From Mayamaea pseudoterrestris (lineage: Eukaryota; Bacillariophyta; Bacillariophyceae; Sellaphorales; Sellaphoraceae), in assembly GCA_027923505.1 (NCBI GenBank), contig BROI01000009.1, forward strand, positions 186,001-250,000: a DNA stretch of 64,000 nt, in the 5' to 3' direction. The notes beneath the pieces were generated by a model. That model did no database searches. It was not told the origin of the DNA and saw only the letters and a program-made list of their open reading frames with translations. The translations under genes were made by a program, and so were the position numbers. Positions 41,331 to 52,593 of this stretch are shown in pieces (the stretch's first letter is position 1; every line of letters begins with the position of its first letter).

Positions 41331-42296
41331 ATGATATCAAACCGAACATCAATTTTATGGTTGCTTTCTCTGCTTGTTCTGAAGCTCGCCGAAGCCGAGG
41401 AGGCGCTAAACCGTGATGGGCTGTCGTCGCCCGTCGAACGTCAAGCAAATGATGCATTGGAGCCGAACGCTGTCGCTGATGTTACTGTCAAAACCGAGTT
41501 GCAGGAAAACGCAAGGGCTTCAACTATAGAGGCTTTACCGTCTGAGTCGTCATTCACTGCAGCAAAATCAGCGGAAATGTCGTCTTTCGAACATGTGAAC
41601 GAGGCTGGCAATTCGGACAGTACATCACAGAAGCAGCTACAGCAGACACCTCCACATCAAGCTGGTCCACTTATCGACTTACTTGGAATGCAATTGCTAA
41701 GTTTGGAAAGGATTGATGAGACACATGCGCAGCTGAAACCACACTTGACGAACGAAGTATTGCAAGGCAAGCAAGTGATTGGACTGTACTTTAGCGCCGA
41801 CTGGTGTGGACCTTGTAGACAATTTACTCCAGAACTAGTGACATTTTACGACAAAATTAATGCACGAAAAGGCAAGAAAAATCAGTTCCAGATTGTCTGG
41901 GTTAGCCGCTGTCGCGACATGGAATCATACGGCCAGTACTTTACCAAAATGCCAGGTTGGCTTGCGCTTCCTCCACAGGAAGCTCTGGGTGAACGCGGCA
42001 AGTGGTTAGCTGAAAAATACAAAGTAAAGGGCATTCCGTCTCTGGTTCTTGTCGACGACATGGGACAAGTTATTACGATGGACGCACGGAACAAAGTGCC
42101 TGCGGACCGCGCAGGGATTGGCTTTCCATGGCGAAACCCACTGGCCAACATCTACTTAGCACTTGTGCCTAGATCGGTACGTTTTATGATCAGAAGTCAA
42201 ATGGCTTTGGTCAAGGACAGTATGGTCGCCAAGCTTAAGAATGTCATTCAACCACTTCGAACTGCAAAAGTGGCGTCGGTGTTTGACAACAATTAA
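41331..42296 (+). CDS. Secreted/ER nucleoredoxin-like thioredoxin
   Basis: A thiol-disulphide oxidoreductase of the nucleoredoxin/tryparedoxin type. The catalytic site is FSADWCGPCRQFTPEL; the family-specific stretch IVWVSRCRDMESYGQYF is followed by MPGWLALP and the cis-proline region KGIPSLVLVDDMGQVIT. Unlike cytosolic nucleoredoxins, the protein starts with a signal peptide (MISNRTSILWLLSLLVLKLAEA), and no KDEL-type retention signal ends the protein (…SVFDNN). A Ser/Gln/Glu-rich linker of about 90 residues precedes the fold. Upstream the frame reaches only a GTG (41205), so ATG 41331 is the start; 321 residues. Secretory-pathway location is inferred from the leader; the substrate is unknown. 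Confidence 0.87.
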   Translation: MISNRTSILWLLSLLVLKLAEAEEALNRDGLSSPVERQANDALEPNAVADVTVKTELQENARASTIEALPSESSFTAAKSAEMSSFEHVNEAGNSDSTSQKQLQQTPPHQAGPLIDLLGMQLLSLERIDETHAQLKPHLTNEVLQGKQVIGLYFSADWCGPCRQFTPELVTFYDKINARKGKKNQFQIVWVSRCRDMESYGQYFTKMPGWLALPPQEALGERGKWLAEKYKVKGIPSLVLVDDMGQVITMDARNKVPADRAGIGFPWRNPLANIYLALVPRSVRFMIRSQMALVKDSMVAKLKNVIQPLRTAKVASVFDNN

Positions 42297-42545
42297 GCAT
42301 GGAAAAGTAGCTACCGTTTTTCAACTAATAACAGCAGTTACAAACGTATGAACACATAATTAAATCATCGCCAATGTGTTTATCACAATCGACAACACGA
42401 GCAGTTGTCAAAAAAGGGCAAAAACTTAAATTGGTTGCCGATCATAGGTACAGCCCCTTCAGTTGTAAAACAGAAAAGCAAGAGCGGAGTTGTGTATAAT
42501 ATGATGTATGTACGAAGACTCGAAACAACGCCTTCGGAGGCGAAA
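42297..42545. other. Intergenic before the tRNA gene
   Basis: About 250 bp between the nucleoredoxin stop and the tRNA terminator hold no supported gene. Confidence 0.4.
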
Positions 42546-42551
42546 AGAATG

Positions 42552-42557
42552 AAAAAA
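42552..42557 (-). terminator. Pol III T-run terminator
   Basis: Six thymidines on the minus strand directly follow the discriminator base of tRNA-Leu; such T-runs end RNA polymerase III transcription. Confidence 0.8.
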
Positions 42558-42641
42558 TGCAACCGGCGCGATTTGAACGCGCGCGTTTTTACAAACACTG
42601 CAACTTGAGTGCAGCTCCTTAGACCACTCGGACACGGTTGC
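42558..42641 (-). tRNA. tRNA-Leu (anticodon CAA)
   Basis: An 84-nt class II tRNA. The acceptor stem is GCAACCG/CGGTTGC with discriminator A; the D arm is TCC-GAGTGGTCTAA-GGA; the anticodon stem CTGCA/TGCAG holds the loop CTCAAGT with anticodon CAA, reading UUG; the long variable arm includes the stem GTTT/AAAC; the T arm is GCGCG-TTCAAAT-CGCGC. All stems pair and no intron interrupts the anticodon loop, whereas fungal tRNA-Leu(CAA) often has one. The B box (GGTTCAAAT-like GCGTTCAAATC) and A box (GAGTGGTCTAAGG) are intact. Confidence 0.95.
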
Positions 42642-42788
42642 TACAGCGGTTTTGTCAAGAAAACTATATATTATAATATGAATCGCTAATTGATTTACCC
42701 GATGGGTGAGTCGTATGTTTTATGGTTGGTCTGCTTTTAACTCAACGCTTTCATTAAAGCATTCCAAAATACTATGTATAACGTAAAC

Positions 42789-45700
42789 TCATATATGCAT
42801 GCCGTGCCGACACTGAAGAAACTTTCTTGCGGCACGGTCGACTTCTTTCGTCGGCTTCCAAACGTGCATCGTACCTTTTCTCTCAGGTCGAGAAGCATAC
42901 ACATTGTTGATGTAGGCTGATGAGACAGCAGTGTGAAATACGTCATTCTCGGCCAGGATTAGTCGACGCCATGGATCAAGCTGTATACTGCTGCCCGACA
43001 CGTCGTTACATTGCTCGCGAAGCAATGTTCGCCGAGTGAAAAGGTCCTCTGTTGAACATTCATCGCTTGTGATCGCAGCGGCCACGTGCTCTAACCAACA
43101 TATCATGCGATTGAGATAGACAGCAGTCAAGTTGGTATATTCATCGACCGAAGGCACATTCCGCGGATAACACCAATCGACCAACCTCCCCACGTAGGAT
43201 GCGTCTACAGCTGCCGCCGGAAGAGTCGCCACTACTGTCGCACATCGATAGAATGCTTCCACCAGTTTGTCGTTGACTATATCATCTGCCAACGCCTTTC
43301 GCAAAATCATGCGCATTCCGCGTGCTGCTCTGCAAATAAGCAGTGGAGACAGTAATGGCTCCATGACATCGTTGCGATCATACTTTGGAGCATCGATTTC
43401 AGTCTCAAACATCATTCGTATGAGTTGTAGAATTTTGATCTTCTGCGCATCAGCTAGTAACGTTTTGTCCAATTTCGGTACAAGCATGTCCGAAATTGCT
43501 CGTCGCTTTAAGCGTCTCAGCAAAATTACTTCTTCCTGGGCCAACGGGTGATCCGTTCCAAAGCAATAGAGGTCTTCATATAGCGCAACTTGGAAAGGTG
43601 AAAGCTCCTTGAACGCCTTCAGGCTTTCATATGATCGGTAGTCATAAGCTCGAACAAATGACATGGGATCGTCTAATGAGAGCATGATGTCGATAAGTAC
43701 TTCCAAATTGAAGCGGCTACTGGAAAGCTGAGAGTGGCGGGCAACTTGAAGCACCAAAACCCGGGCATGCCGTATGATAAATGTGTTGAGTAAACCTATG
43801 AGAGGGTTGACAGCATTCGTCGCCTTTGGCCGTTTACATAAGTGAGACTTTACTCCTTGCTCACGTAAGATGAGGTCACAGTCGGCTATAATCTCCCGGA
43901 AGACGGCTTCGAAGTCGATCGATTCTCGTTTTAAAACCGGCACGATGAGGCAGACAAGCAAATTGTCCCACAATGCAGCGACCTGGTGATTGTCGTCATC
44001 GTGATGGCGTTCGAGAAGAAAACCGATAATAACAACAAGACCTTCACAAGCGCAGGATACGCCTTCGTGACATTTAGCGCCCTCAAATGTTTTGAAGTCA
44101 ATTGTGCGCATATTCCTCATCAGTTGAAGCAGACTGGCCATTATCGAAGCGAGTAGAGAAGGGACGAGATGCCTCACGCCTATACGATCTGAATAAATCA
44201 ACTTTCGCAAAAATACATGGCGTTTAAACCATTCGTGTTCCAGTGAGTCTGGGAGACAGGGATTATATAGCCCGACCAGGTCGTCATGCAGTCTAAGAAA
44301 CCACTTTTCAGAGCTGCCATAGTGATGTAGGACTCGACCAGTCGCCAAGATCTCATTCCAGAGCTCTAATGCTCTTTTCTTTTTACGTGCATGATTTTGC
44401 GAGCGGCCCAAATATTCCTTCAATGCAAGGTCTTTCCATTCTTCGCCGCCTTTCCTACCGAAATTAAAGAGGTGGCCGGATGGTAGTCTGTTTGTTAGGC
44501 GCGAGTCGCACAGTTGGTACATGAGATTGGTCAAGAAGAACTTGAAATGCCTCCTCACCAGCAGCGATATCCGCGCCGGCGATATTTCGCTTAGCTGGAT
44601 CAGCTCCGACCCAAAATGCACCAAAAACTTTCGCACATACACAATATCATCAACATTGACCGCAGTAGGGCAGTACCCTTTGAGCGACAAAAATAATTGT
44701 CCCACGCAATCGTCATCATCAGCTGCCGCCAGTAGAGCGAGAGATCGACAAATTTTCTGCATGTGTCGATCAATGGCGATTTTCGCAGCTGCGTTCGCCA
44801 GACCGTTAGTCAGGCTTGAAGAGCCTGTAACGTTGACAACATAACGAGTTGAAGGTTTTGCGTCCAAAACAGACTGAAGCAGCATGGTGTTTACGTCTGC
44901 TGGCGTATTATAACAAAAATTCGACAATTCTAAGTCCATGGCGACAAATGCATCGTCAGGTATGCCTCCAAAGACGTCTTCGTTGATAACATCGTGCAAG
45001 GTCAACACAGTTTTATTAATTTGAACAGATGACTGCCGATTGACATCCACACCGACACCAACAGTCTCACGAGGAGCACAACCATGCGTTTCCGAACGAA
45101 TTCTCAGCCACAGCAATAACAGCGTTTGAAGCATATAAAGAACGGACAAGATGCATAAATCAACATTCTCGTCGATGGTGTGAAGTGAGATCAAGCTGCG
45201 GAAGCAGTTTCCAAACGTCCTTATTCCCTGTTCAAACGTAGAATGCGACAGGCCGCGGACTGATAGTATCAAATGATTGTCGCTGCTTTCTCGACAATCG
45301 ACAAGCAGCTGTCGCATTCGGGTGGCAAGAATCCCCAAGGCCGCGCTGGTATTCGCAAGAATCGGCAATGTTTCCTGGCTGTAGCATAAACACTCTAAGC
45401 AAGAGTAGAGGCATGACAGCGCATAAGGCAAGGATTGTGAATCAGAAAGGGGTCCTGTATCAGACATACACGTGGTCGCCGAAACAAGAGGCATGTTCAG
45501 TACGTTCATATTCAGAAGTTGGCTGACCAAGACTATAAGGGCTTTGGAAGTGATACACAATAGTAGCGGATCACTGCAGTGGCCTGAAGCTGAGAATGTC
45601 GACATCGGCTCACCAAATTTAAAGCTGACTCGGCGTCCCTTCATAGTTTCATCTGCAAGCATGTCCCATATCTCCTCGCAGAAAGCCAAAGTGAAGCAGG

Positions 45701-48126
45701 CGCTTCCTGTACTGTAGTGCATGAGCACGATTTTGAAATACGCCACAGCTTCAAGCACGAGCACATCTTTCGTTACTCCCCTTTTTACTATCACTTGATT
45801 ACCGTCAAGGGGCATGCTAAAGGCAGATGCAAAGGAGTCGCCTGCGCCGGCGGACAAAGTTGGCTCTACAAAGCATGCTTCTTTCAAGAGAATATCGACC
45901 ATGGCATTTACATCACTATTCAGCCTCTTTCTACGGGGATTTTTTCCCAACGGTGCGAGAGACAAGTAAAGTGACAGCAACTCTACGCAAGATTTACATG
46001 CCAACGAGGTTGGCATGCATACTAGCTGGCTCAGGAGCAAGACATCTTCGCCGTAGCCGACTGTTGTGGGACCACTCAGCTCCGCATTCGCGGTTTGACT
46101 CATTTTACAAAGATTGTCGAAGGTCAACTGAAAAGTTGGCATGAACGTCGATTTCAGATCGCATTCACGGGCGCAACTAGCTTGCAACGATACCGCTGAA
46201 TGAATTACCCGACAAAGTATCTTTGCATTAACAGGAATCTCCTTTATCACCCGAATAAGAATCATCACATTGTCAATAGCTCTTGTAAGCTTACTTAGAT
46301 GCGACGGGCTTGGAGGCAGCGCATTTTGGTCGACGTCCACGCGCAGCACCCCACGGACGAGAATTTTCGCCACCAAGGTCCATAGTTTTGGGTATCTGCT
46401 TTCCAAAAAAACAGCTGCCTCCTGAGAAAAGTATGCGAGAAGGGTCCAGATGGCATCGATCTCCGCCGAAGACATATTCTCGCCTAATGCTTGCAAACGA
46501 ATTGCCTCTGTTTGTCGGCGCAGCGCCTGTTCAGACACAACTAGATTGCGCCATGCGTTCGGCCTCACCGATGAGATGTATAATTGGTGCCCATCGTTTG
46601 AAAGAACCCATGACTGGATCGGTAATTCTTCTAAAAGGCAGGAAGAAAGCCTTTCCAAAGAATTGCAATGCTGGGCCAGCTCACGTAGGAGGGGCATCAA
46701 ATCATCCAACACTCGCATAGGAGCGTCTAAAGACAACGCCCATGCCTTCGGGAGAGCCAAGGAATACACGCTGTCGACCAGCTGCGTAAACACACATGAT
46801 ACGAACTTTGGAAATATCTCGGCCGACAAATTATTTAGTCTCGAAGTGTAAATACCATCAGCCGCAGTCTGCCGTATAATCCGAAGGATGAGGCATAAAA
46901 GCGCAATATGACTGCGCAGAACCGAGCTCTCTCGCGCGACAAAAAACTGTATTGTTTCACATGATCGCGTTCGTAGAAGTTCAAACAGTGTGTTTAAAAC
47001 GATAGCAAGCTTGTCTGGCGATAGCGATCTTTCCAAGACTGAATCCAGTTTAGCCAGCACCTCTTCACTGTCCTGCAAAGGATATACGTTACTTATCGCC
47101 ACACACAAATCCTCTACACTTTCCTTACCATCGACACGAAGGCAAGGTACAATTTTCGAGATGTGGCGAACATCAACTTCGACTCTCTTTCTAAAAGCGG
47201 CCATTACCTCTTCTTTTACATCGTTGTGTGCGACTTTGCAAATGCCGTCTGGTTGATTTTCTTGGCTTGTCAGAAGTACTGGGCCACTGCTAACTGTGCG
47301 GCGTTGTTTTGACGTTGTTTTCTTTTTTTGGCGCCCGATAGGTGACTCGTCCATTTGGGCGGAGACATAGGTACCAATATCGTCTACCATGTGGCTTGAC
47401 GCACGAACTTGTGACGAGCGCGATTGGTTGCCTCTGCGCCACGGTTTGGTTGTCAATGGATTAAACTGGTACCGTCCGGCCGTGTTGTGGTTAAAGACAG
47501 TAATGGAACGTTGCGCTCGACTGCCATCAGTAGGTACTAAAAGATTAGCAATGGCAACGTCGTCTGAACTATATGAGCTTTCTCTGTCAGACGCAACGTC
47601 CACTCGCGACAGCCTTTTTGGAACTGCAGGCAGATCATTTGTGGCTGTGCCTTCAATAAGCGACTTTCGTTTGACCGTGACCGATAAATGGCTTCTGTTC
47701 CTGCTAATCTTGGTCTTCGGCATGCGTGTGCCACTTTGGCTCACAGCAGGAAAATCATTGCGCACTTTTCGCCTCTTTTTTGCGTGCGGATGTGCGTCAA
47801 AAAAGATAGCGGTACCGCCATTAGTGTCCGCAATGACACTCAGATTATCAGTCACGCTAGCTACATCCGTCTCATCATCAGCAGAAGGATCCGCCCAACC
47901 ATCATTGTCGTTATAGCCTTCTTCTGTAGTCATAAGATCGTCGTAAATAGCGATTGCTTGATCGCGCAATGCTCTCATTTGAAGCAAAACTTCCTGGCAC
48001 ATCTCGCCCACATCGAAGTACTTAAAATCTCGGAGTTCATCAACAGGAAGCTTCCTTAGCGCCGTCTGACACTGATCCAAAGCGCTATTAATTAAAGTTC
48101 TGTATAGAATGGCTAACAAGCGTTCA
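42789..48126 (-). CDS. Main exon of a very large unrecognised protein
   Basis: This carries about 1780 residues in one open frame. No family was recognised: the sequence is mostly helical and leucine-rich, resembling an alpha-solenoid, with helical stretches such as LPLLVHLRELAQHCNSLERL-like blocks and FVARESSVLRSHIALLCLIL. Near its front a disordered basic-acidic region holds KKRRKVRNDF and KRKSLIEGTA, possible nuclear localisation signals. A frame starting at ATG 48245 overlaps the upstream Tudor-like frame by 116 bp on the same strand, which is unlikely for two genes. A 58-bp intron (48127-48184, GTACGT...GATAG) joins the two frames in phase, giving one protein of about 2166 residues. MMS22-like genome-stability proteins have comparable size and solenoid nature, but I could not confirm this. 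Confidence 0.6.
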
Positions 48127-48184
48127 CTATCACGTTGTGAGAGCATTGCGGTACAACGAATGCATCGCGCAGGCTGCAACGTAC

Positions 48185-49347
48185 CATTCACGGCATAGAT
48201 CCTCTGCCTCTTCAAGCAATGAGGATTGCCTTGCAACTGCTTCATCTTGACAGCGATTCGCCAAACTTGTCACTCGTTTTAGTAAACGTTGCATTCGGAC
48301 TTTCGCCTGCGGCATCGCCTTAAGTTCTAAGTTTCGAATGTTCGCATCAAAAAACAACAACAATTCGACCCTCGACTTGCCTGCCGTCATATCTTCTACG
48401 TCCCCTGGTAGTTTGTCAGCGTCTCCTTCGGGAACAATAAAGTCGCAATCATGGCTGTCCAACACGTCTTGCGCCAAGCTAGAGTTGCTCATGCCATCAT
48501 CGTCGTCGGACGAATAAATTACGATCGCCAGATCATTGTCGCCGACCGTCGCGTGCTCCGATTCGAAAGATCCTTGCGACGACACGGAGGCATCAATTTT
48601 ATTCTCAGCCCTCTCACGCACCTGATGTATATCTGGTGAATCTAACCCTGTCGATTTTTTCGCAGTAAGAGTCGCACGTCCAAAGTAATTTCGTCGCCGG
48701 CGTTCGCAAGACCGACCATGCAACGTACTCGGTGTCTCTCTGAGCTGTGCGACATTCCGTGGCGTGAGATGATCTATGGGAATATCGGTCGTTGTGGATT
48801 GTCGTCTCTGTCGCGCCTTGTAGCGCTGGAATAACCTGTCACGTCGCTGCAATCGGCTCCACAAAGTTTCTGTATCATCAGAATCATTCTCATCGGAGCT
48901 ACTCGCTACTGTAAACCTTGATTGACGACTTGGTTGGTAATTTGTTGTCCCTCCTAAATTTGTTCCTCCGTCCAATGCCTGCAACGAATCCAGTGGCAGT
49001 GGCGTTTGCTGACCCACGGCTCGTTGATTTCCATGAGCTCTCAAGTCACACGAACCGCAGTCAGCTCGAAGGGATCCACAGAGGAAACAGCGTCCTAGTA
49101 GAATTCTACGATCTCGAAGTCTTGTTCTTTGTTCGTACGCCGTTACAAAATTCAGTTGTACATCCTTTTCGTGGCGACCGTCAATGACGTATTTCACGGA
49201 GACATGATCGGGCGATAGTGCAGAAATTCGCGCAACTCCTCCTGGCTGGTTGATTCCAGGACCTGTTCGGGACGCCACGTGAACGATCTGGCCAACTTCA
49301 TAGCGACAAGAAGAAGTAGAGGCCGATGTGGATGTGGTTTCGGCCAT
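48185..49347 (-). CDS. Tudor-like N-terminal exon of the same large protein
   Basis: About 387 residues, opening with YEVGQIVHVASRTGPGINQ and PGGVARISALSPDHVSVKYV, a small beta-barrel pattern of the Tudor/PWWP kind that is recurrent in diatom chromatin proteins, then a CFLCGSLRADCGSC cluster that may bind zinc. The rest is disordered and acidic (IYSSDDDDGMSN, SSSDENDSDD) with a final helical segment. The ATG at 49347 is followed by a Ser/Thr stretch. If not spliced, the frame runs to a stop at 48130 and would make a 405-residue protein; splicing at GTACGT (48184) to the acceptor before 48126 makes it the head of the large protein. Both views are possible; the spliced model avoids a 116-bp same-strand overlap. 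Confidence 0.58.
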
Positions 49348-49483
49348 GTTGGTTTTGTGCGTTCACCGGACAGATCGATCTTGTCGCAGCGAAACTTCAA
49401 TGTCGTTCCGGTTTTGATCTTAATTTCCATCGTCTGCTTCTTGTGCGTACAGTCGTACTCGTGCACATTTCCAACGCTTGATC

Positions 49484-50572
49484 ATGGCATTCCTAGCAAC
49501 ACTGTATGCCACCCTTCTTGTCTTGACAACAGCAGTATTTCATGATATTGTTGAGTCAGAGCTTGTCACCTTGCCTGGACATACAGTGGAAAACTACGTG
49601 CTGTCGCCACTTCCGTACACCTACATTTCAAAATCCGATCTGCCGGCCAACTTTCGCTGGGACAATGTGAATGGAACTTCATACATCACGAAATCACTAA
49701 ATCAGCATCTTCCTCAATGGTGCGGCTCATGCTGGGCTCATGGAGCACTCTCCAGCTTGGCTGATCGCATCAAGATCGATCGGAAGGCGCATGGGCATGG
49801 CGCAGATGAAATTAATTTGTCGATACAATATCTGCTCAATTGCGGATCCAGCATTGCCGGATCCTGCCTTGGAGGGAGCCCGACTGGTGCATATCAATTC
49901 ATCCATGAAACTGGATTTGTTCCATACGATACATGCCAACCATACTTGGCCTGCAACAGCGACAGTTTCCACGGATTTTGTCCCCATGCACTTTCGGACA
50001 CTACATGTTCTTCGCAAAACACGTGCCGAACCTGCACCATGAAAATTATACCCTCATTGCATCCATTCGGACAAGTTTGTCGCGAGATCGATCACTTTCC
50101 GAATGCCACAATTGCAGAGTATGGAACCATATCGTTGCATGCCAACGATGGCGATGCGGAAGAAACTATGCATCAAATTCAAGCCGAAATCTTGGCGCGC
50201 GGTCCAGTGTCGGCCACGATTAACGGCAAGGCACTGCATGACTATCGTTTTGGCGTCTTTGATGACATGGATGCCAGCAATGTGACGACGCATGCGGTTA
50301 GCTTGATTGGTTGGGAAACGGATGACGATGGCAATGTCGCTTACATTGCTCGCAACAGTTGGGGCGAGTACTGGGGTAACATGGGATTTTTCCGTGTCCG
50401 CGCCGGGAGAAACATGTTAGGGGTCGAGCGTAGCGTCTCGTGGGCAGTGCCAGGAAAATACACAATTTATAACTTTCCTTGCTACGAGGATGGAACTAAC
50501 TGCGGAACCACTACAGCGCAATACCGCGGTCCTACTACAAGGATGGAGATGATGCTGGAGCGTATCTTTTGA
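49484..50572 (+). CDS. Cathepsin Z-like cysteine protease (C1A)
   Basis: A papain-family carboxypeptidase-like protease for the lysosome/vacuole or secretion. The signal peptide is MAFLATLYATLLVLTTAVFH; a short propeptide follows, as in cathepsin Z. Mature start LPANFRWDNVNG leads to the catalytic block PQWCGSCWAHGALSSLADR; catalytic His is in THAVSLIGWE and Asn in YIARNSWGEYWG. Many cysteines (CGSSIAGSCLGG, CSSQNTCRTC) fit the cathepsin X/Z disulphide pattern. In cathepsin Z the insertion HIP between active Gln and Cys forms the mini-loop; here the approach is SLNQHLPQWCGSCW, with HLP at that place. The frame starts upstream at a TTG; ATG 49484 is the first usable start, giving 362 residues. 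It is divergent from the large Tudor-like gene with 136 bp between ATGs. Confidence 0.9.
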   Translation: MAFLATLYATLLVLTTAVFHDIVESELVTLPGHTVENYVLSPLPYTYISKSDLPANFRWDNVNGTSYITKSLNQHLPQWCGSCWAHGALSSLADRIKIDRKAHGHGADEINLSIQYLLNCGSSIAGSCLGGSPTGAYQFIHETGFVPYDTCQPYLACNSDSFHGFCPHALSDTTCSSQNTCRTCTMKIIPSLHPFGQVCREIDHFPNATIAEYGTISLHANDGDAEETMHQIQAEILARGPVSATINGKALHDYRFGVFDDMDASNVTTHAVSLIGWETDDDGNVAYIARNSWGEYWGNMGFFRVRAGRNMLGVERSVSWAVPGKYTIYNFPCYEDGTNCGTTTAQYRGPTTRMEMMLERIF

Positions 50573-51165
50573 TAACAAGTGCCATTTCATATTTCGCATT
50601 ATTCACCTGCATACGGTACGTGTTTTGGTGTGATACTGGCAGTTGCTTGCTCGGCAAGTTAAGTCTGACGCGTACACTTTCAATCTTACTCCAGCGGCAA
50701 TTTTTTCGATGCTTCTTCCGTCGCGGAAGATGTTTACGAATCTGCCATGGCACAGTACCACTGCTGTTGTCAATTAGACACCTATATGCTTGGAGATCGA
50801 CGCTCACGATGCCTCTTGTCGTCAATGAGATAATTCATGTTGCCGGAAAAGGCGACGGGATTTTGGCGGCTTGTGCGTGCGGCTTAACGACGGGTCGCTG
50901 GAAGACGATGTACCTGTGAGCTTGGTGGTGCGAAGGCTGGATGAAACACTCTTTTGCGGAAGCGCCACCGACTAAAGGTTTGCATATAATGGGGATTATT
51001 CGAGAGATTGCGATGACGTGTTAGTCGCACATGAAGCACGTTTAAGATCTTTCCAAAACTTTGTATGACGTGACTGTGGGTCTATTATGTTCCCACCTGC
51101 TCAAGGCAGGAGGAGCCATGCTGAGATAACAGTATATTTATAAAAAGTCTCGTTAATTTATTTAT
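50573..51165. other. Intergenic, no supported gene
   Basis: This stretch of about 590 bp lies downstream of the cathepsin gene. A plus-strand frame (50569-50919) ends with a segment faintly like the start of a SET domain but is not supported. The AT-rich end (51130-51165) may be a transcript end. Confidence 0.35.
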
Positions 51166-52146
51166 TCAAAACTTTTTACGACGAGAGATTGGTGAGCGAC
51201 ACTGGGACTGGTTTGAAGCATTGAAGTTTCTGGAATGGCTTCGGCGATCTACTATGGCTGAACGACATTCCGGTCGACCGTCACGGATGCGTGGTAAATG
51301 TCTTGGAATACTGGCAGCTTGATAATGCTTCTTGAGGCCCACTTTCTGCCCTAGGCCCGGCATATATACGACCAACTGGGTCATTTGAAGTACTAGGAGT
51401 GTTCCCAAAGCTACGTCATCGGCTGGCCGGGATCTACGAAGGACCTTGACGGCGAAAATAGCATGACTTGGATCCTTTGCATCAGATGTGAATAGAGCAT
51501 GTTATTTCTTCTTGACTCGATCAATGAGACAGTCGCGACAAGTTATGGCATCCATTAATCCATTAGCCATGTGCTCAGCGGCGGCCTCTATGTTACTTGG
51601 ACTAAAGCCGTGGGGGCGGGGCAGACGCACAAGGAGCTTCGCGTTGTTTTCCGCAGTTACATCTTAAAGTCCGCATAGTGGAACACCAGTGGTTGATTCA
51701 ACCAACACTTCTGAGTTCTGAGGATGGACGTAGAGCAGCGTAAGCTTGCTGCCGAGGGACGAACAGAAGGGCCATTACTGTAAGTTGGCGCTTTCTGATC
51801 CTTGTTGTCCATTCAAGAGAAAAAGTTCAAGAATGGCATGTAGGTCGTCCGTGCGTTGGCATTTGATGTGCTTGCAATAGGTGCATGTCAAAACCAGGTC
51901 GGGACTTTGAGTTGTGAGGACTGTGAATGAGAAGCCACTCAGGGGAGTGCATACCAAACAAACCCCTTTGTATAAATGAGATTCGAGGTGGTGTGTGGAG
52001 GAATAGCTTGCCCACATGAGTAGTTTTCCGACACTCATGCAGTACCCGTCGATGTTTGATGGCAGCTCCATTGAGTTCATGGAAAATGAAGTAGTGTTGG
52101 AGAAAGCTTTCAGGGTGGCAATCGCATTAGTTCGAAACGAGTGCAA
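51166..52146 (-). pseudogene. Decayed coding stretch, family not recognised
   Basis: Several minus-strand segments read like real protein but lie in different frames: one with CTYCKHIKCQRTDDLH (a possible zinc-binding Cys/His pair) at 51775-52146; one with LLVRLPRPHGFSPSNI and NGLMDAITCRDCLIDRVKKK at about 51500-51660; and one with TLLVLQMTQLVVYMPGLGQK at 51166-51480. No ATG-started frame covers the whole. It may be an old gene or transposon remnant, or an unannotated gene with several introns; I cannot name the family. The 5' end runs into the 42-bp tandem array. Confidence 0.3.
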
Positions 52147-52424
52147 GTCTCAATTACGTCACAAGGCAATAATACGAAACGGGTGCCAGTGTCAATTACG
52201 TCAGAAGGCTATATTGTGAAACGAGTGCCAGTGTCAATCACTTCATAAGGCAATAGCACGAAACGAGTGCCATTGTCAATGACGTCACATTTTGTCAATT
52301 GCGTCGAAGGGCAATATTATGAAACGAGTGCCAGTGTCAATTACGTCATAAGGCAATAGTGCAAAACGAGTGCCAGTGTCAATTACGTCATAAGGCAATA
52401 GTCGAAAACGAGTGCCAGTGTCTG
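52134..52424. repeat. 42-bp tandem array carrying ACGTCA sites
   Basis: Units start at 52134, 52176, 52218, 52260, 52321, 52363 and 52405 (last partial). The unit reads GAAACGAGTGCCAGTGTCAA then TTACGTCATAAGGCAATAGT plus two bases. The fourth unit is 61 bp because an internal stretch is repeated. ACGTCA is present in five of six full units (52156, 52198, 52282, 52343, 52385), and unit 4 has the full palindrome TGACGTCA. The array ends 26 bp before an ATG at 52450 and 170 bp before the likelier ATG at 52594. Confidence 0.9.
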
Positions 52425-52593
52425 TGTTTCACGAGTCGCAACGGTTGAAATGATCAGAATTTCCCGTTCTGTTCGGCCATCAGCGGCAAATCCTCCTTCC
52501 CATTCGAAAGAACGAAAGAACGTCAGGCCATACCAGGAAGGCACTCTCGTCTTCGAACTCCTTGGTCTCATAATAAAAGCTACTTCTTCCACC

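Noticed and set aside
50811-50919. Short plus-strand segment VNEIIHVAGKGDGILA resembling the start of a SET domain
   Set aside because: The resemblance covers about 15 residues and no later SET motif follows in any frame.
52134-52424. A CRISPR-like array
   Set aside because: The 42-bp units are head-to-tail with no spacers between them, in a eukaryotic context with no cas-like genes.
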